DNA of 64,000 bases from Isoetes taiwanensis (Eukaryota > Streptophyta > Lycopodiopsida > Isoetales > Isoetaceae), in assembly GCA_021234155.1 (NCBI GenBank), contig JAJEKV010000002.1, positions 16,802,041-16,866,040 on the forward strand. Reading direction: 5' to 3'. Below, one piece after another: positions 11,701 to 23,284 of the stretch (its first letter is position 1; every line of letters starts with the position of its first letter). The notes under the pieces are model-generated. The model made no database searches and had not been told where the DNA came from. It saw nothing but the letters and a program-made list of their open reading frames with translations. Made by a program: the position numbers and the translations under genes.

Positions 11701-12007
11701 GAGATCAAAGCGAGAACCAATCACAGTGGTGGGAAGTCATGCGATAAATCTTGGCCTTCAGATGCGATCTGATAATCTGAGCCATCTAAATTAGGGCGTG
11801 GTCCAACACTTACGGTAAAACTTTATAATATAAGATAAGATAAATTCTCTTACTCTGGAAATTGGATTATATGATGCTTGAAAATGTAGGTAATTAAGCT
11901 AAATTGTAGTAGAATTCTTTGTAAATCGTTTAGAAATTGCCTAGAAACCTGAGTAGAACAAAATTTCAGCAAAAATTATCGAAGATCGACAAAAATTCGG
12001 GTACCCA
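11701..12007. other. Non-coding spacer before the hairpins
   Basis: Nothing recognisable; AT-rich. Confidence 0.4.
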
Positions 12008-12068
12008 GGTGAGACCGCGCCAATCCACCATGCGTTCGCAACGCAGACGTGTTTCGCGCGGATTCACC
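12008..12068. repeat. 61-nt hairpin, copy 1 (element A)
   Basis: Arms GGTGAGACCGCGC and GCGCGGATTCACC pair except at two central positions. The loop contains the palindrome TGCGTTCGCAACGCA. It lies between the H3-like and acidic genes. Its size equals that of the hairpins in element B at 55-63 kb. Confidence 0.75.
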
Positions 12069-12208
12069 CGGTTACATTGAAATTTGGCTTCTAGATGATA
12101 ATTTTGTTTGAAATAAGTTGCTAGCTAGGTTAGAATTGATCCAATTAGGCATGTTAGCATCTTGTAGCTCCTAAAAATGTTAAGTTTTGACCCAAATCAG
12201 GCCAACCG

Positions 12209-12269
12209 GGTGAGACCGCGCCAATCCACCCTGCGTTCGCAACGCAGACGCATTTCGCGCGGATTCACC
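12209..12269. repeat. 61-nt hairpin, copy 2 (element A)
   Basis: Direct repeat of the hairpin at 12008-12068, 201 bp downstream, with the same arms and nearly the same loop. It lies about 300 bp before the acidic-protein start. Confidence 0.75.
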
Positions 12270-12569
12270 TGGGTCGACCATGTTTGACCTAGACTAACCA
12301 AATTTGACCCAACAAACGGCCATGTAGTGTTTCTTGCTTTGTTTTGCTTAGATTTGTACTTCATGGTAGTTCAATTGGAGACCTATAGCCTTAGAACAAA
12401 AGTCTCTCCCATCAAGAACCCTTGTGCACGAAACCCGAGGCAGACCATAGTCTATAAAAAGGGCCTCATTTGCCATTTTCCCTTCACCAGAACTGTTCCT
12501 AGCATCTTAGGCGATTTTCCAACCTTTCACTGATCCTTACAAGCCATTTTCTACACTCATTTCTGCTCA

Positions 12570-14105
12570 ATGGCGCCTAGTAACTTTGTCAGATGGTATG
12601 ATGCTGCCAACCACATCCGTGACTTTCCTACTGATCAAGCCTTCCAGGTGTTCGACCATTTATTTGATCTTCATGCAACATTGACCAGAACACCCTTCTA
12701 TACTGATATCATTTGCCAATATGACCAACAGGTCCTACCATGGGAAGTTAGCTTACCCCCCTAGGGGAGGGAATTGGGTATCTCTAGAGACACTTAGCCA
12801 AGCCTTAGGAAGAGAGATGGGAGGATCCAAGGGCAAGAACCAGCTGTGGGATAGGAGTAGAACCATGCCCGACTACATGACCTGCAGGCATAATAGACAT
12901 AGATACCTCTCATCCCAGACAGCCCTTGCCCTATTCATGCAGTATAAGTCAGTCAATAGGGTGGGAGAACCTTCCATTCAGCCCTTAGACCTAGCACCAC
13001 TCAACACTCAAAGAGACCAAGGCCACATCCTTGAGATAGACTCCTCGGAGTACGAATACCATGGAGCGACATCAGGGACAGCAATTCTACAGATCGAGCA
13101 AGACTACGAGCAGCTAGGGGAGGAAAATCCAGAATGGGAAAGCAGAGAGGCGACGAGGATGGAGAGGTACATGGCCAGGCACGATGACGACATCAGGCGA
13201 GCCTACGAGCCACCAATCGGCATCACAGCCTTGTCACCAATAATCATCGACGGAGAGGAGTATATCTTGGCAAACGACATCCTCAATCTACCTTACTGCC
13301 AAGAAGAAGGGCTTAGGATCGACGAGCTCTTAGGCTTGATGGCACAGGAGCAGAACACCGACCTCATCGACTACTCCTACCAAGAAATTCCAAGGGAGTT
13401 AGCAGAGCGGCACTCCTACGCCGGGGAGACAATGTCAGATATAGCAGCCTATCAGCAGATAAGGGAGATCTATCGACAACATGAACCCATCATCCCAGAG
13501 GAGGAGTTCCAAGAAATACAAAGCAGGTTGTACAAGCCAGGAAGAGGCCCAAGCTCTAGCCGGACAGTTCGTTCTAGGAGTATGCGGGAAGCATCCAGCA
13601 GCATCAACTTGGAGAACGCAACTACCATGTGGAGGGATCATGAAGACCTCTTGGCAGTAGATGTCTACGGCGGGCAGCTCAAAGGAAGGGCACAGGATCA
13701 CGAAGCACAGGCAAGGGTACGGCGCTCCGCTATTACCTCCTAGCCTCAGTCAAGGGCAGATGATAGTCTTCCACAAGGAGTTCAGCCCAAGAGGGGAAGA
13801 GTCTGTGGCGCTCCTCATAGCACTCTCTGGCTTCGGGCAACACTCCAAGATTTACAGCCATGCGGATCACATCGTTCTCTTCAAGAGATCCGTGGCGCTC
13901 CACTGCCTCGACTTCGCCAGAGGCCACCTCAGGGACGCGACACTATCAGTAGTACTTAGCGGCAACCGCACCAAAACTCCCGGCACCGCAAATGGCCCGA
14001 GCACTCGAAGGAGGATCAACCAGGAACATCTTGCGCAACCTCGGCAAAGGCCTTCGGCTTAGGGATGTCAAGAATTTCTTCAAGTTGACGAAGGGCCATC
14101 GATGA
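12570..14105 (+). pseudogene. Uncharacterised acidic protein (element A copy)
   Basis: I do not recognise the family, but it is homologous to the protein at 61335-62749. Shared blocks in order are: an N-terminal FVRWYDAA / FLEWYASA; GNWVSLETL / GSWIPKPAL; RYLSSQTALALF / TYFSLPFAFASY; SPIIIDGEEYILANDIL / TPILVEDKEYLLLSDIL; IPEEEFQEIQSRL / LPTEEEFQRLRAKL; GQMIVFHKEFSPRG / GEIIVFSRTFSPKG; and a C-terminal LGKGLRLRD / CGRGLKEHEID. Length is about 510 residues, with many Glu and Asp. The frame is broken at about 12755 (a C run), about 13735 and about 13950. It lies directly upstream of gag and downstream of the H3-like gene, in the same direction. A chaperone-like partnership with the histone is only a guess. 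Confidence 0.75.
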
Positions 14106-14339
14106 TAAATAATTTCTGTTTCTAATTATCTTCTAAGTTCTATTCAATGTCTTCACTCCTATATGCTAGCATGTATTTTATATTAATGTGTAACTTTTAT
14201 ATATTAATGTCTATAAATTATCTTTAACTTATAAGTGCAATTTTGGCATGATTTCTTTTATGCTCAACAATAATTCACTTGCAAGTAAGGATGAATAATG
14301 TATAACTTAAGTAACAGCATTGATGACTAATACTTGCAG
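14106..14339. other. Spacer before gag with a possible splice acceptor
   Basis: AT-rich spacer ending in TACTTGCAG at about 14331-14339. The codons after it read into gag without a stop, so gag may be expressed from a spliced transcript. Confidence 0.35.
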
Positions 14340-15728
14340 CCAGGAACACCGGCTCAGGTTCTCAAGGCCAGGGCCGACATCACCAATGGGTACCTAGAAA
14401 CTTATTTGGATGTGAACAAGACGACAACAACGAGGAAATGATGGTGGAATCAATCAACGCAAGGCTCACCCAGATGAGGAACCAGATGCATCAGCTGATT
14501 CACTGGGCAACCCCATTGATGAACGCCCAAGAATATGCACCTGCACCACCACCTCCCCCCACCACTACCTCAGCAAGACGTTGAGGAGGTTCCACAACCA
14601 GAAGGGGAAGGCAATCAGGGAAATGTCGGGGACAGAAAGAGAAAAAGGAGAAACCGAAGGATCCCAACACCATCCAGCTCAAGTTCATCAGACACTTCTG
14701 GCTGCCAAGACAGTTCTAGCTCAGAGAGTGAGTCCGATACATCACAGGTAAGAGCCAGGGCAAAGAAGACAGATGACTATCAGAAGAAAGTTGACAGTGC
14801 TATGAGCAATGTATGGAAGACCAGGAAGTTGGGTCAGGTCTGGCATGGAGGCAGAAACTTGGCTTGATGAGATGGAAGAGTTTGGTAATTCTTATGGCAT
14901 GAAGGACAAAGATATAGGGAAGGTTGCTACAGCAAACTTAATAGGGGCAGCTAGAATTTGGTGGAAAGGTTACGCGAAGTCCAATAAGCTGAAAAGGAAC
15001 GGTTGCAGATTCAAGACCTTCTGCAAGGCCTTTCGCAAACATTATGTGCCAAGATCACATACTAGCAGGCAGATCCAGCAATTCTACAGATTGAACCAGG
15101 GTACCTTATCAGTAGCAAAGTACACAGAGGAATTCATGCGACTCAGGCTCCATGTTCCCGGAGTTTCTGAAAGGCAAGCGGTTGAAACCTACATTGAGGG
15201 ATTGAACAGCAATATCAAAAGGCTAGTCCGAGCAATAAACCCAAAGACAGTGGCAGAAGCCGAGGATAAAGCTATAAGTTTGGAGGAAGCACCACAAACT
15301 CCAGGGGAGAAACAGTCGGCCTTCAAAGATAAATCAGCAGGGCAGTACCAAGGGCAGTATCAGAATAAACAATCGACAACTACGCCAACAGGAGGCCACC
15401 AGCAAGGGAAAGTTCAGGGTAAGACCTTTGGGGATCGTAAGACACAGAATGGAGCAGGGGGCAGTTCACTGAAGCGCCTTGTAGACAGCCTGCCCAAGGA
15501 AAAAGGCAGGAATGTATCGAGAAGAAGCTATGTTTTAGGTGCTTCCAGCCAGGGCACCGAACACACGATTGTCCATTCGTTATGCAGGCAGCTTTGGCAG
15601 AACTTGCAGATTGGGATTCACCAACTGAGGGAGACAACGAAGAGGACGACCAGCAGGACGCGCAAGATTTCATAGAGGGTGAGTGCCATATTTGTGCAGC
15701 TATTGAGTCAGATGATGTTGAAAATTAG
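14340..15728 (+). pseudogene. gag: Gag of the chromovirus
   Basis: The capsid-type region includes METWLDEMEEF-like residues at about 14850, WWKGYAKSNK, FRKHYVPRS and YTEEFMRLRLHVPG, the usual Ty3/gypsy retrotransposon-gag signature. A CCHC zinc knuckle (C-x2-C-x4-H-x4-C) lies at 15531-15572. Ser-rich and basic residues precede the capsid region. Gag packages the element RNA into cytoplasmic particles. There are frameshifts near 14570, 14835 and 15480, and a TAG at 15726-15728 separates it from protease. The first in-frame ATG pair is at about 14440. Confidence 0.85.
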
Positions 15729-17320
15729 TCCACAGTCATTGCGGCTGAGGGAATCATAGATAGCAGTCCATATCTAGTCTTGATAGATACAGGTAGCTCT
15801 CACAACTTTGCCTCTCCTAGGCTGGCTGCCCTAATGAAGAATAAAGTCTTGAAATCTAAGCCAAGGCCAGTTAACATGGCAAACGGTGCCATTCGGCACA
15901 TTAAGGGGAGGAGGATCACATTTGACATAGACCTTAGTGGAAGTAAGTGGCCGATGGGGGCAGAGGTCGTGGATATTGGAAGATATGACCTTATAGTAGG
16001 AATGGAGTTCTTAAAGCCAGCTAAAGCGATGATTGACTGCGACCGCAACGAGATCTCCATGACAGCACCAAACGGCATCAGATTCATAGTAAAAGGTAAG
16101 AAGGTAGCTTCTCCCATGCAGTGTATTTCTTTGAAGCAGCTAAAAAAAAATATAGAAAGAAATAAGGTGGATTATATCCTGAGGTTAGAAGCAATTGACC
16201 CAGCTAAAGAGAAGGGACGTGACCAAAGTGGGAATCAGTTGCCCAAGCCAATAGCAAGGCTCATTAGGGAGTTCAATGACGTATTCTCGGATCAAATCCG
16301 TCAGCTACCACCTTATAGGGGTATAGAGTGTGAAATCACACTAGCTCCAGATGCTAAGCCTACCAGCAAGGCACCTTATAGGATGAGCACCCCGGAGTTG
16401 ATTGAGCTCAAGAAACAGCTGCAGGAATTGCTTGACCTTGGATTTATTAAAGCAAGTGCATCTCCTTTTGGAGCACCCATACTCTTCGTGAAGAAGAAGG
16501 ACGGGAGTTTAAGAATGTGCATAGATTATCGCCAGCTTAACAAGCAGACGATAAAGAATAAGTATGCGTTGCCAAGGGCAGATGATTTGATGGACTAGCT
16601 CCAAGGAGCAAAAGTATTCTCTAAGATTGACTTAAGGTCAGGTTACCATCAAATAAGGATAAAGGAAGAAGATATCCATAAGACCGCCTTTAGAACGCGG
16701 TATGGGCACTTTGAGTTTACGGTAATGCCCTTTGGCTTATCGAATGCGCCGGCGACTTTCATGCGTCTCATGAACGACATCTTCAGGGACTTCTTAGATG
16801 AGTTTGTCATTGTTTTCTTCGACGACATTCTAGTCTACAGCAAGTCCATTGAAGATCATTGTCAGCATTTGAGAAGAGTGTTGGAAAAGTTAAGACGGCA
16901 TCGCTTGTATGGGAAGCTCTCCAAATGCCACTTTGCTACCGAAAGAGTGGAGTACTTGGGCCACATAATATCAGCAGAAGGGATCTCCACCGACCCCGCA
17001 AAGATTGAAGCAGTCGCTGATTGGCCAGCTCCAAGGAATGTGGCAGAAGTGAGGAGTTTCCTAGGTCTGGCAGGATATTACAGGAAGTTCGTGAAGGACT
17101 TCGCTAAGTGGGCGTCCCCTTTGAGGACCTCACTAAGAGTGTTAAGGTGAAAGATTGGAGAACACGTTGGCTAGAATATGTTCAAGCTTCATTTGAAAAG
17201 CTTAAGGAAGCCTTAACAACAGCGCCAGTGCTAGTTCTGCCAGATCCAGATAAGGACAAGATAGTAGCAACGGATGCAAGTAAGATAGCAACAGGTGGAG
17301 TCCTTATGGAAGAAGGAATT
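15729..17320 (+). pseudogene. pol: Pol: protease, reverse transcriptase, start of RNase H
   Basis: The protease active site LIDTGSSHN is at about 15780. Reverse transcriptase follows, with [57 protein letters not shown] and the catalytic FFDDILVYS at about 16815. It continues through YLGHIIS and [18 protein letters not shown]. RNase H begins with VATDASKIATGGVLMEEG and stops at the inversion breakpoint at about 17320. Pol copies the element RNA into DNA. There is a TAG at 16596-16598 in place of an expected Gln and a frameshift near 17125. The remainder of pol is on the opposite strand at 18188-20018. Confidence 0.93.
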
Positions 17321-17349
17321 TATAGCGTATATTCCCCTGGAACATCACA

Positions 17350-17362
17350 TTCTCCCCCCCTT
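17350..17362 (-). promoter_or_regulatory. Polypurine tract (inverted)
   Basis: On the minus strand AAGGGGGGGAGAA directly precedes the LTR start TGTGATGTTCC. This is the plus-strand priming site of the element, now flipped with the inverted block. Confidence 0.75.
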
Positions 17363-18187
17363 AGGACAATGCTGTCCTCAGCATTGCGCTAAGGTGATGA
17401 ACCTATGCTATCTCTGCAAAACAACATTAGTATACAACTTTAATTTGAACGATCAACTTCCTATTAAGAGTTAATTGTCAAAATCTTAGACTATATTTGT
17501 ATCTATACAAAATTATATAGCCTTAACAAGGTTACTCCTTATAATAAATCAAAACATTACTATAAGAGGAGTTAGGGTTCATAATTTAAATCTAAATCAT
17601 GGTTCCCCCATCTTCTCGTAATGCGCCCCTCCTCGATGCTCGCTTCTCACTTGCCTGCACGAGTAGCACATTACATTATTTTAGTTAATAAATTTGTGGT
17701 TTTAGGGGACCACCCCCCTTACCTAATACCTTGCACTCGATCATGGCCCTTTCGGATTTGAGCTTAAGGACCATTTAAGATGATCCCATCATTGCCCATG
17801 ATCAAGTGCTACCTTGTACTCAGTTACCCGGTGCCGAGTACCCCTAGTGCATCATGCCCCAAGGGTTTTAAGCTAGGGAACGTCTCACGATCCCATCATC
17901 GTGCATGATCACTTTGACCTTCACTATGACCCCCCTATGGCCAGGTGTGCGAGCCCCGCATCGTGGCATAGAGAGCATCCGACCGATGTCCCATCATCGC
18001 GCACCATGCCTCACTTCCTCTCTCGCATGACCCTATTGGTCATGCGCACCTCTTGGTGCATGTTGGCCTAGAGAATGCCTTAAAGGCTTATCTCATCATC
18101 GCCTACACGTTCCAAGATTCTGGCATATGTATTCCACTAGCTAGAATACATCTGCCAGAGCTAAGGCTAACTAAGAAACATACTAAG
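17363..18187. other. 3' untranslated part of the chromovirus (inverted)
   Basis: No coding sequence. It lies between the chromodomain stop and the polypurine tract. It contains C-rich blocks with CCCATCATCG-like motifs recurring at about 17780-18000. Confidence 0.5.
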
Positions 18188-20018
18188 CTAACCTCCTGGC
18201 AAGTCGGGGTCGACCAAGTCGGAGATGACTCGCCCATCAAACTCCTTCATAAACTCTGGGTATTGCTTCTCCAAATCCTGTTTCAATACCCATGTCGCGT
18301 CTTCCACGGGCAAGTGCTTCCACTTGACCAAATACTGGAGGAACTGAGACCTCCTAGTCTTCTTGAATGACTTATCAAGAAGCAATTCAGGCACAATTTC
18401 AACTTGCTCTTCTGTCATTTCCAACAAAGTTGGAGTATCCAAGACCTCATGGGGGTTAGGATTGTGCCTTTTCAATAAACTTACGTGGAAGACCTTGTGA
18501 ACTTTGAGATGGGCCGGAAGATCCAACTTATCGGCTTGGGAGCCCACTCTCTCCAAAATCTTGAACGGACCAGCCCACCTAGGGACAAGCTTCTTGCAAT
18601 TCCCTATGCGAAGCTTAGCTTGCTTCACCTTGATCTTCAACCACACGCTATCGCCTACCTTGAACTCCCTTACGGTCCTGTGCTTGTCGGCTACACTCTT
18701 CTGCCGACTTCTTGCTGCTAATAAGTACCCCCTTACTTCTTCCACCAGCTGCTGCATATCTCCTAGCATCTGCTATGATACTTCAACCTTTGACACATGA
18801 TTGTGCCAAGTATCCGGGGTTAAGCACTGGTACCCATAATTGATCATGAAGGGAGACATCTGGGATGACTCCTGCTTCGTACTATTGTAGGCGAATTCTA
18901 CCAAGTGGATGTACTCATCCCACTTGGATTGCTTATTCCACACATAGCTTCTGAGCATATCTTCAATAATGCGATTCGTCCGCTCCGTCTGGCCATCCGT
19001 CTGAGGATGGTATGCCGTGCTCATCGAGAGCTTGGTCTGGATCGTAGCAAAAAGATCTTGCCAGAATGCACTCATGAACTTGGAATCTCTGTCTGATATT
19101 ATCTCTCGAGGCATGCCATGGAGTCTAAAAATCTCCTTTACAAATAGCTTGGCAGTGTCTAAGGCTGTGTCCGTAGTTTTACAAGGCACAAAGTGTGCCA
19201 TCTTAGATAACTTGTCTACGGCAACCATTAATGCATCTTTGCCTCGTAGAGTTCTAGGAAGTCCTGTGATCCATGCTTACCACTTCCCATTTTGCATTCG
19301 GCACTACTAGAGGTTCCAAGGCTCCCGTGATTCGAAGCTGCTCTGCCTTGGTCTGCTGGCACAACTGGCACTCTCGAATATATCTGGCTATCTGTTTCTT
19401 CATTCCTGGCCAGAAATAGCTACTCCGAATCTTGAAGTAGGTCTTCATAAACCCCGCATGCCCTGCTATTGGGCTGTTGTGTGTGTCATGAAGAATTAGC
19501 TTCCTTACACCTGACGATTCGGGCACACACAACTTATCTTTATGATACAACAGGTTGCCTTCCTTTCTATAATGCTTGAAGGCTTCCCGCTCTTTATCTG
19601 TTCTAGCCTCCTTAGAGAGGCTTTCCCATACTTCCTTGAAATCACCATCAGATGGTAATGTCTCCTCAATTTTCTTGCCATACCCACTCGAAAGAGTTGA
19701 TATAGCATTACAATGTGTTCCCGTCTCAAGGGGTCTTCTAGAGAGAGCATCAACAACCACATTCAACTTACCTGACTTATAAGCAATCTCAAAATCATAC
19801 TCTTCTAGGAATTCCATCCACCTCCTTTGCCTCAGATTGAGGAGTGGTTGGGTAAAAATGTATTGGAGGCTTTGGTGATCAGTATCTAACTGAAATTCCC
19901 TCCCAAGCAAATAGTGCCTCCAAATACGAAGAGCTCTCACAATAGCTAGAAGTTCCTGATCATGGGTTGGATAGCACTGCTCGGTGTCGTTCAACTTCTT
20001 AGAGTCATAGGCTACAAA
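18188..20018 (-). pseudogene. pol: RNase H (rest), integrase and chromodomain
   Basis: Read on the minus strand: RNase H (SKKLNDTEQCYPTHDQELLA, then the DTDHQSLQYI block), the H2C2 zinc-binding region (HNSPIAGHAGF, then CQLCQQTK), and the integrase core with AVDKLSKMAHFVPC, ISDRDSKFMSAFW and STAYHPQTDGQTER. The core's first Asp region (VSMD) is disrupted by a short deletion near 19240. The integrase C-terminus (WAGPFKILERVG, LPAHLKVHKVFHVSLL) and a chromodomain (QYLVKWKHLPVEDATWV at about 18250) follow. The chromodomain places it in the chromoviruses, which target histone-marked chromatin. An in-frame TAG lies near 18770. Confidence 0.93.
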
Positions 20019-21622
20019 TTCCTGGACCCGTCACCATACAAGTCTACACATGTAGCCTTGTATACCTTAGAAGTGGCAAGGGGCACATATCTAAGTTAAT
20101 TGTATAACTTAGATAACCTTAGGATAAGGCCCATTTCCACATGGCCTTATCCTATTGGGCAACCGCCACACGGCCCCATCCTAGTGGTGCCACGTGGCAT
20201 CCCACGTGGACCCTCATCTATATTGGCTCAAACCCTAACCCTAGACCCCTTTTCCTGACTCTAGCACCTGAACACTCCTCTACGCACTCGAAACCCCGTT
20301 TCGAGCATCGTTCGTCGTGGCATAGCCTGGTGCAGCAGCCCCCGAAGCGTGCGCATGATTGTAGAGGGAGCACGACTTCGACCACATCAAGGAGCAATGG
20401 AGACACCAGGGATGGGAGGAAGCGCTTCTGGAGCAGGTAGGTGGAGTAGAGTCATGTTAGTTCATCTGGAAGTTAGCACTCCAGATGGGCTTGTATGTTG
20501 TATCTTGAGTAAAGCCATCCTAGAACCCTTGTTGAACATCTTGAACCCTAATCAAGGAATCCTAACTGTAAGTTAGATAGGTATGATTAGGTTAAGATGT
20601 TCTTATGATGTTACCATGATGTGATGTGATGATGGTTGATCATGTTTGCTCTTCTTGTATTGGGAAGGGGGGTAGAGACCTAGTAGCCTTACTTAGTAGT
20701 ATGCTCCTAGTTTAGACCCCTTAGTTCCTATTATTATTGCGGCGTGTGCATAGGAACCCACCGGACTATTGAGGCTATGATGTGACTCAGCACTACACAA
20801 CGGGGCTAGAGGCAATGAGGAGGGAGGATCCCTGCCGAGTGGGGGCTACGGTGGATCCCATAGTGGGCTAGGCTTATGATCGGTCACTTCGTATGGGCCG
20901 AGCATGGGTCCGACACCTCCTGGGGCAATGGTGTCAGCCTGCCTCTCAAGAGTTGCAAGTGTTAGCTTGGCTCTTGTTTTGGGGGGTTCAGTCGGGTATA
21001 AATCGTGTGTCGCCACGATTCTCTAGCCGCCCGAGGAGCCTTTAGACCCCGGGGAGGGGAGATGCAACCCTTCCTGCCTCGACGGACCGGGGAGATGAAA
21101 CCTGGAGTAGTCCCGATGGGTGATACCATGGGATTGCGTATCCGGAAGGCTAGAGTCATGTCAGAGCCTGATCTAGCCCATCTGCAAAGTATGCACAGGA
21201 GGGGCGGATGGAGTGGTCAACCCTAGCCATTGTCTATAGCCAGCCCCGCCATTGTTATGACTCGGTCTGCTCTATCTTGAGACCTATCCAGTCAGTCGAC
21301 CTCCTTATGAGTCGGAGCCACGGGTAGGAGCTCTCATGTTTTACGGTATATGATTATGATCCTTGCAGCTATGGATATGTGGTGAGCTACCCTTCGAGGT
21401 AGTATGATGTATTGTTTTTGCTAGTTCTGACGATGTTTATGCTTCCGCTGTGATAGGAGCCCATAGGGGAAGGGCACGCAAGACACCTTCGTGTCCCCTT
21501 CCCGCACTACGGTGATTCTAGAGTGCGGGATAGACGGAGGGCCCGTGCGGTCGGAGGACCGGATGGGGGATTTCCTACGGAGTGTACGGCTGGGAGCCGT
21601 ATATTTAGTAGGGAGCATTACA
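20018..21622 (+). repeat. 3' LTR, lacking its first ~38 bases
   Basis: Direct repeat of 6690-8291 with few differences. The missing start of the LTR is at 17319-17349 in reverse orientation because of the inversion. It ends TTACA, followed by the GTGGT target duplication. Confidence 0.92.
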
Positions 21623-21665
21623 GTGGTAGTCCAAGGTGCACCTCGTTTAGAATATGTGGCAAGAA
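21623..21665 (+). repeat. Target duplication and rest of the SINE-like repeat
   Basis: GTGGT (21623-21627) repeats 6647-6651. The continuation AGTCCAAGGTGCACCT matches the end of the repeat copy at 27612-28050. Confidence 0.8.
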
Positions 21666-21769
21666 CCTTGGTGTGATGCAAGAATCTGTATTATTCTTAA
21701 AGTTCTGATGCTAAATTTAGGACGCTTCTCAAAAAGATTTAACAGTTTTTTGATGTGGCAAGAAGTTCG

Positions 21770-22046
21770 TTTATTCACTTTCAAAGGATGCACCATCCAT
21801 TTGAAAAGGAACTTATCCATTAAGGCCTGAGGAATGAAAGACCTGAGGCAGTTAACCACTGAATGATTGGAAGATTCGGTGACAAAATTCATGAATTGCA
21901 CTGCCCCTGGCCTGAAAGCAAGAATGTCTTTTCTTAAAGGATAAAAATGGACATCTTTAAGCACATCAGGTACTGTTTTAGCCTTTTTGCAGACCACGTA
22001 CAATAAGTCTTCGGACTCAATAACCAAAATTCTTGCCAAGAATATT
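21770..22046 (-). CDS. Unrecognised exon-like segment
   Basis: A minus-strand frame follows a plausible acceptor (CACTGCACAG) and encodes about 90 residues including LIFLARILVIESEDLLYVV and FRPGAVQFMNFVTESSN before a possible GTGAAT donor. Composition looks protein-like, but I cannot place the family and see no adjoining exons. It may be one more captured gene fragment. Confidence 0.35.
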
Positions 22047-22364
22047 AGCACTGTGCAGTGACAACTACTATAAAAATTATACTAGTACAACAGGCAGAAA
22101 GAAACACAATACAATCACCTTAATTTCCTAGTCATTCATTTGGATGAGGTCGTTTGCTGGAGAAAATCTGCTTGGAATTATTCTTATAAGGAGATTCTCC
22201 AATTGATGCCAAATCAGTTTCTTTCTCCGTAATTGATTACTCTAGAATATTTGCAATTTGTTCAATTTGAAAATATAATCATCTATTTTTTCAATGTTAG
22301 TTCACATTTTTCTCCTATTATTTGGACATGATTGTCTTCAATTCTGTTAGACATGTCAATCATA

Positions 22365-23284
22365 GGGTAGTTTCCCACTCGCAATTAGGTTAGATTAACT
22401 TAACCAATTGGTTATCTCTTAACTTAATGGAAAGTAGGTTGTGATTTCCCATTAAAGCCATTAAGTTAAGACTAACTTAGAGAATTGTGAAGATATGCAT
22501 TCACACTATACCAATTATGGACCACTTAGGTTAAGCTCATGAAATCAACTTAACCTAACCTTTATAATAAGCTTGTGCTTCACACTAGTAGTTAAGAAGT
22601 TTTGTTAGGATAGAGATAAATGTGTTCGTTTCTCACTTCAGTTAAGAGATACGGTTAAGTTAAATGGAGGATATGACTTTTTTTTGTCAAGTTACTATTT
22701 TTGTGAATTGTTGACTACCTAGTAAAATCTAGTAAAGTGGTTGACTCTAGTCAATGAGTTGACTTTTGGTTAACTTAGACACTTTCTCGCCAATCAATTG
22801 ATTTGTAGCCAACTCTCTCCATTTTAATACTTTCTAGTCAAGTACTACGTGACCAGTCAATCAATCGTAAAATTCTTAAAATCCACCTCCTATTTTAATG
22901 TTTTTTATTCAATCTATCAAACTAATAAGACACTTGGTCAACTTGTTGGCATCCTTGTCAATTACGATTTAAGAGTCTAACCTAACTGGAACCGTTTCTC
23001 ACTCGTAGTTAAGTTAGTTTAATGCTTAACCAAAAAGTTATAAGTTAAGTGGACCTTGCTTAGGTCACTTAACTTTTGCACTAGTTGGTTAAATATTTTA
23101 AAATTCGGTTAAAAAAAATAACTTAACTTTTTCTAGTGAGAGATGCTCCGTTACGTTATTGAACAGTTAAAAATTAACTGGAATTAACTTAACTGATATT
23201 AACTTAAGGGTCAGTGGGAAGGGAAAGCAAGTTCTAGTTATTTGCCCTACTTAACTTAAGTTAATGGCAAGTGGGAAATGACCC
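22365..23284. mobile_element. 920-bp MITE, PIF/Harbinger-like
   Basis: Ends GGGTAGTTTCCCACTCGC… and, inverted, GGGTCATTTCCCACTTGC…, flanked by a 3-bp ATA duplication (22362-22364 and 23285-23287). The interior is rich in TTAACTTAA motifs and encodes nothing. GGG-starting ends with a 3-bp duplication fit non-autonomous PIF/Harbinger elements. Confidence 0.65.

Larger units (their letters stand above)
17320..20018 (-). other. Inverted segment inside the chromovirus
   Basis: Relative to the rest of the element this 2.7-kb block is flipped. At the left breakpoint RNase H (…GGVLMEEG) runs into the first 31 bases of an LTR read backwards (17319-17349), preceded on the minus strand by a polypurine tract. 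At the right breakpoint the other half of RNase H (VAYDSKKLN) abuts the 3' LTR at its ATTCCTGG. Short inverted matches, GGAATTT and AAATTCC, lie at the two junctions. Confidence 0.88.
6652..21622 (+). mobile_element. 15-kb Ty3/gypsy chromovirus carrying two extra genes
   Basis: A single insertion is bounded by direct LTRs and a perfect 5-bp target duplication, GTGGT, at 6647-6651 and 21623-21627. The order is LTR, primer site, histone H3-like gene, polypyrimidine tract, acidic-protein gene, gag, protease, reverse transcriptase and RNase H start. An inverted block then carries the rest of RNase H, integrase and chromodomain, and the 3' LTR follows. The paralogous SINE-like repeat at 27612-28050 shows the unoccupied site. 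All frames carry stops or frameshifts, so the copy is dead. The 6 kb between the primer site and gag is not standard for this superfamily. Confidence 0.9.

Noticed and set aside
10020-11794. Three overlapping plus-strand frames of 425-575 residues across the polypyrimidine tract
   Set aside because: Open only because C/T codons contain no stops. Composition is Phe/Ser/Pro/Leu with no motif.
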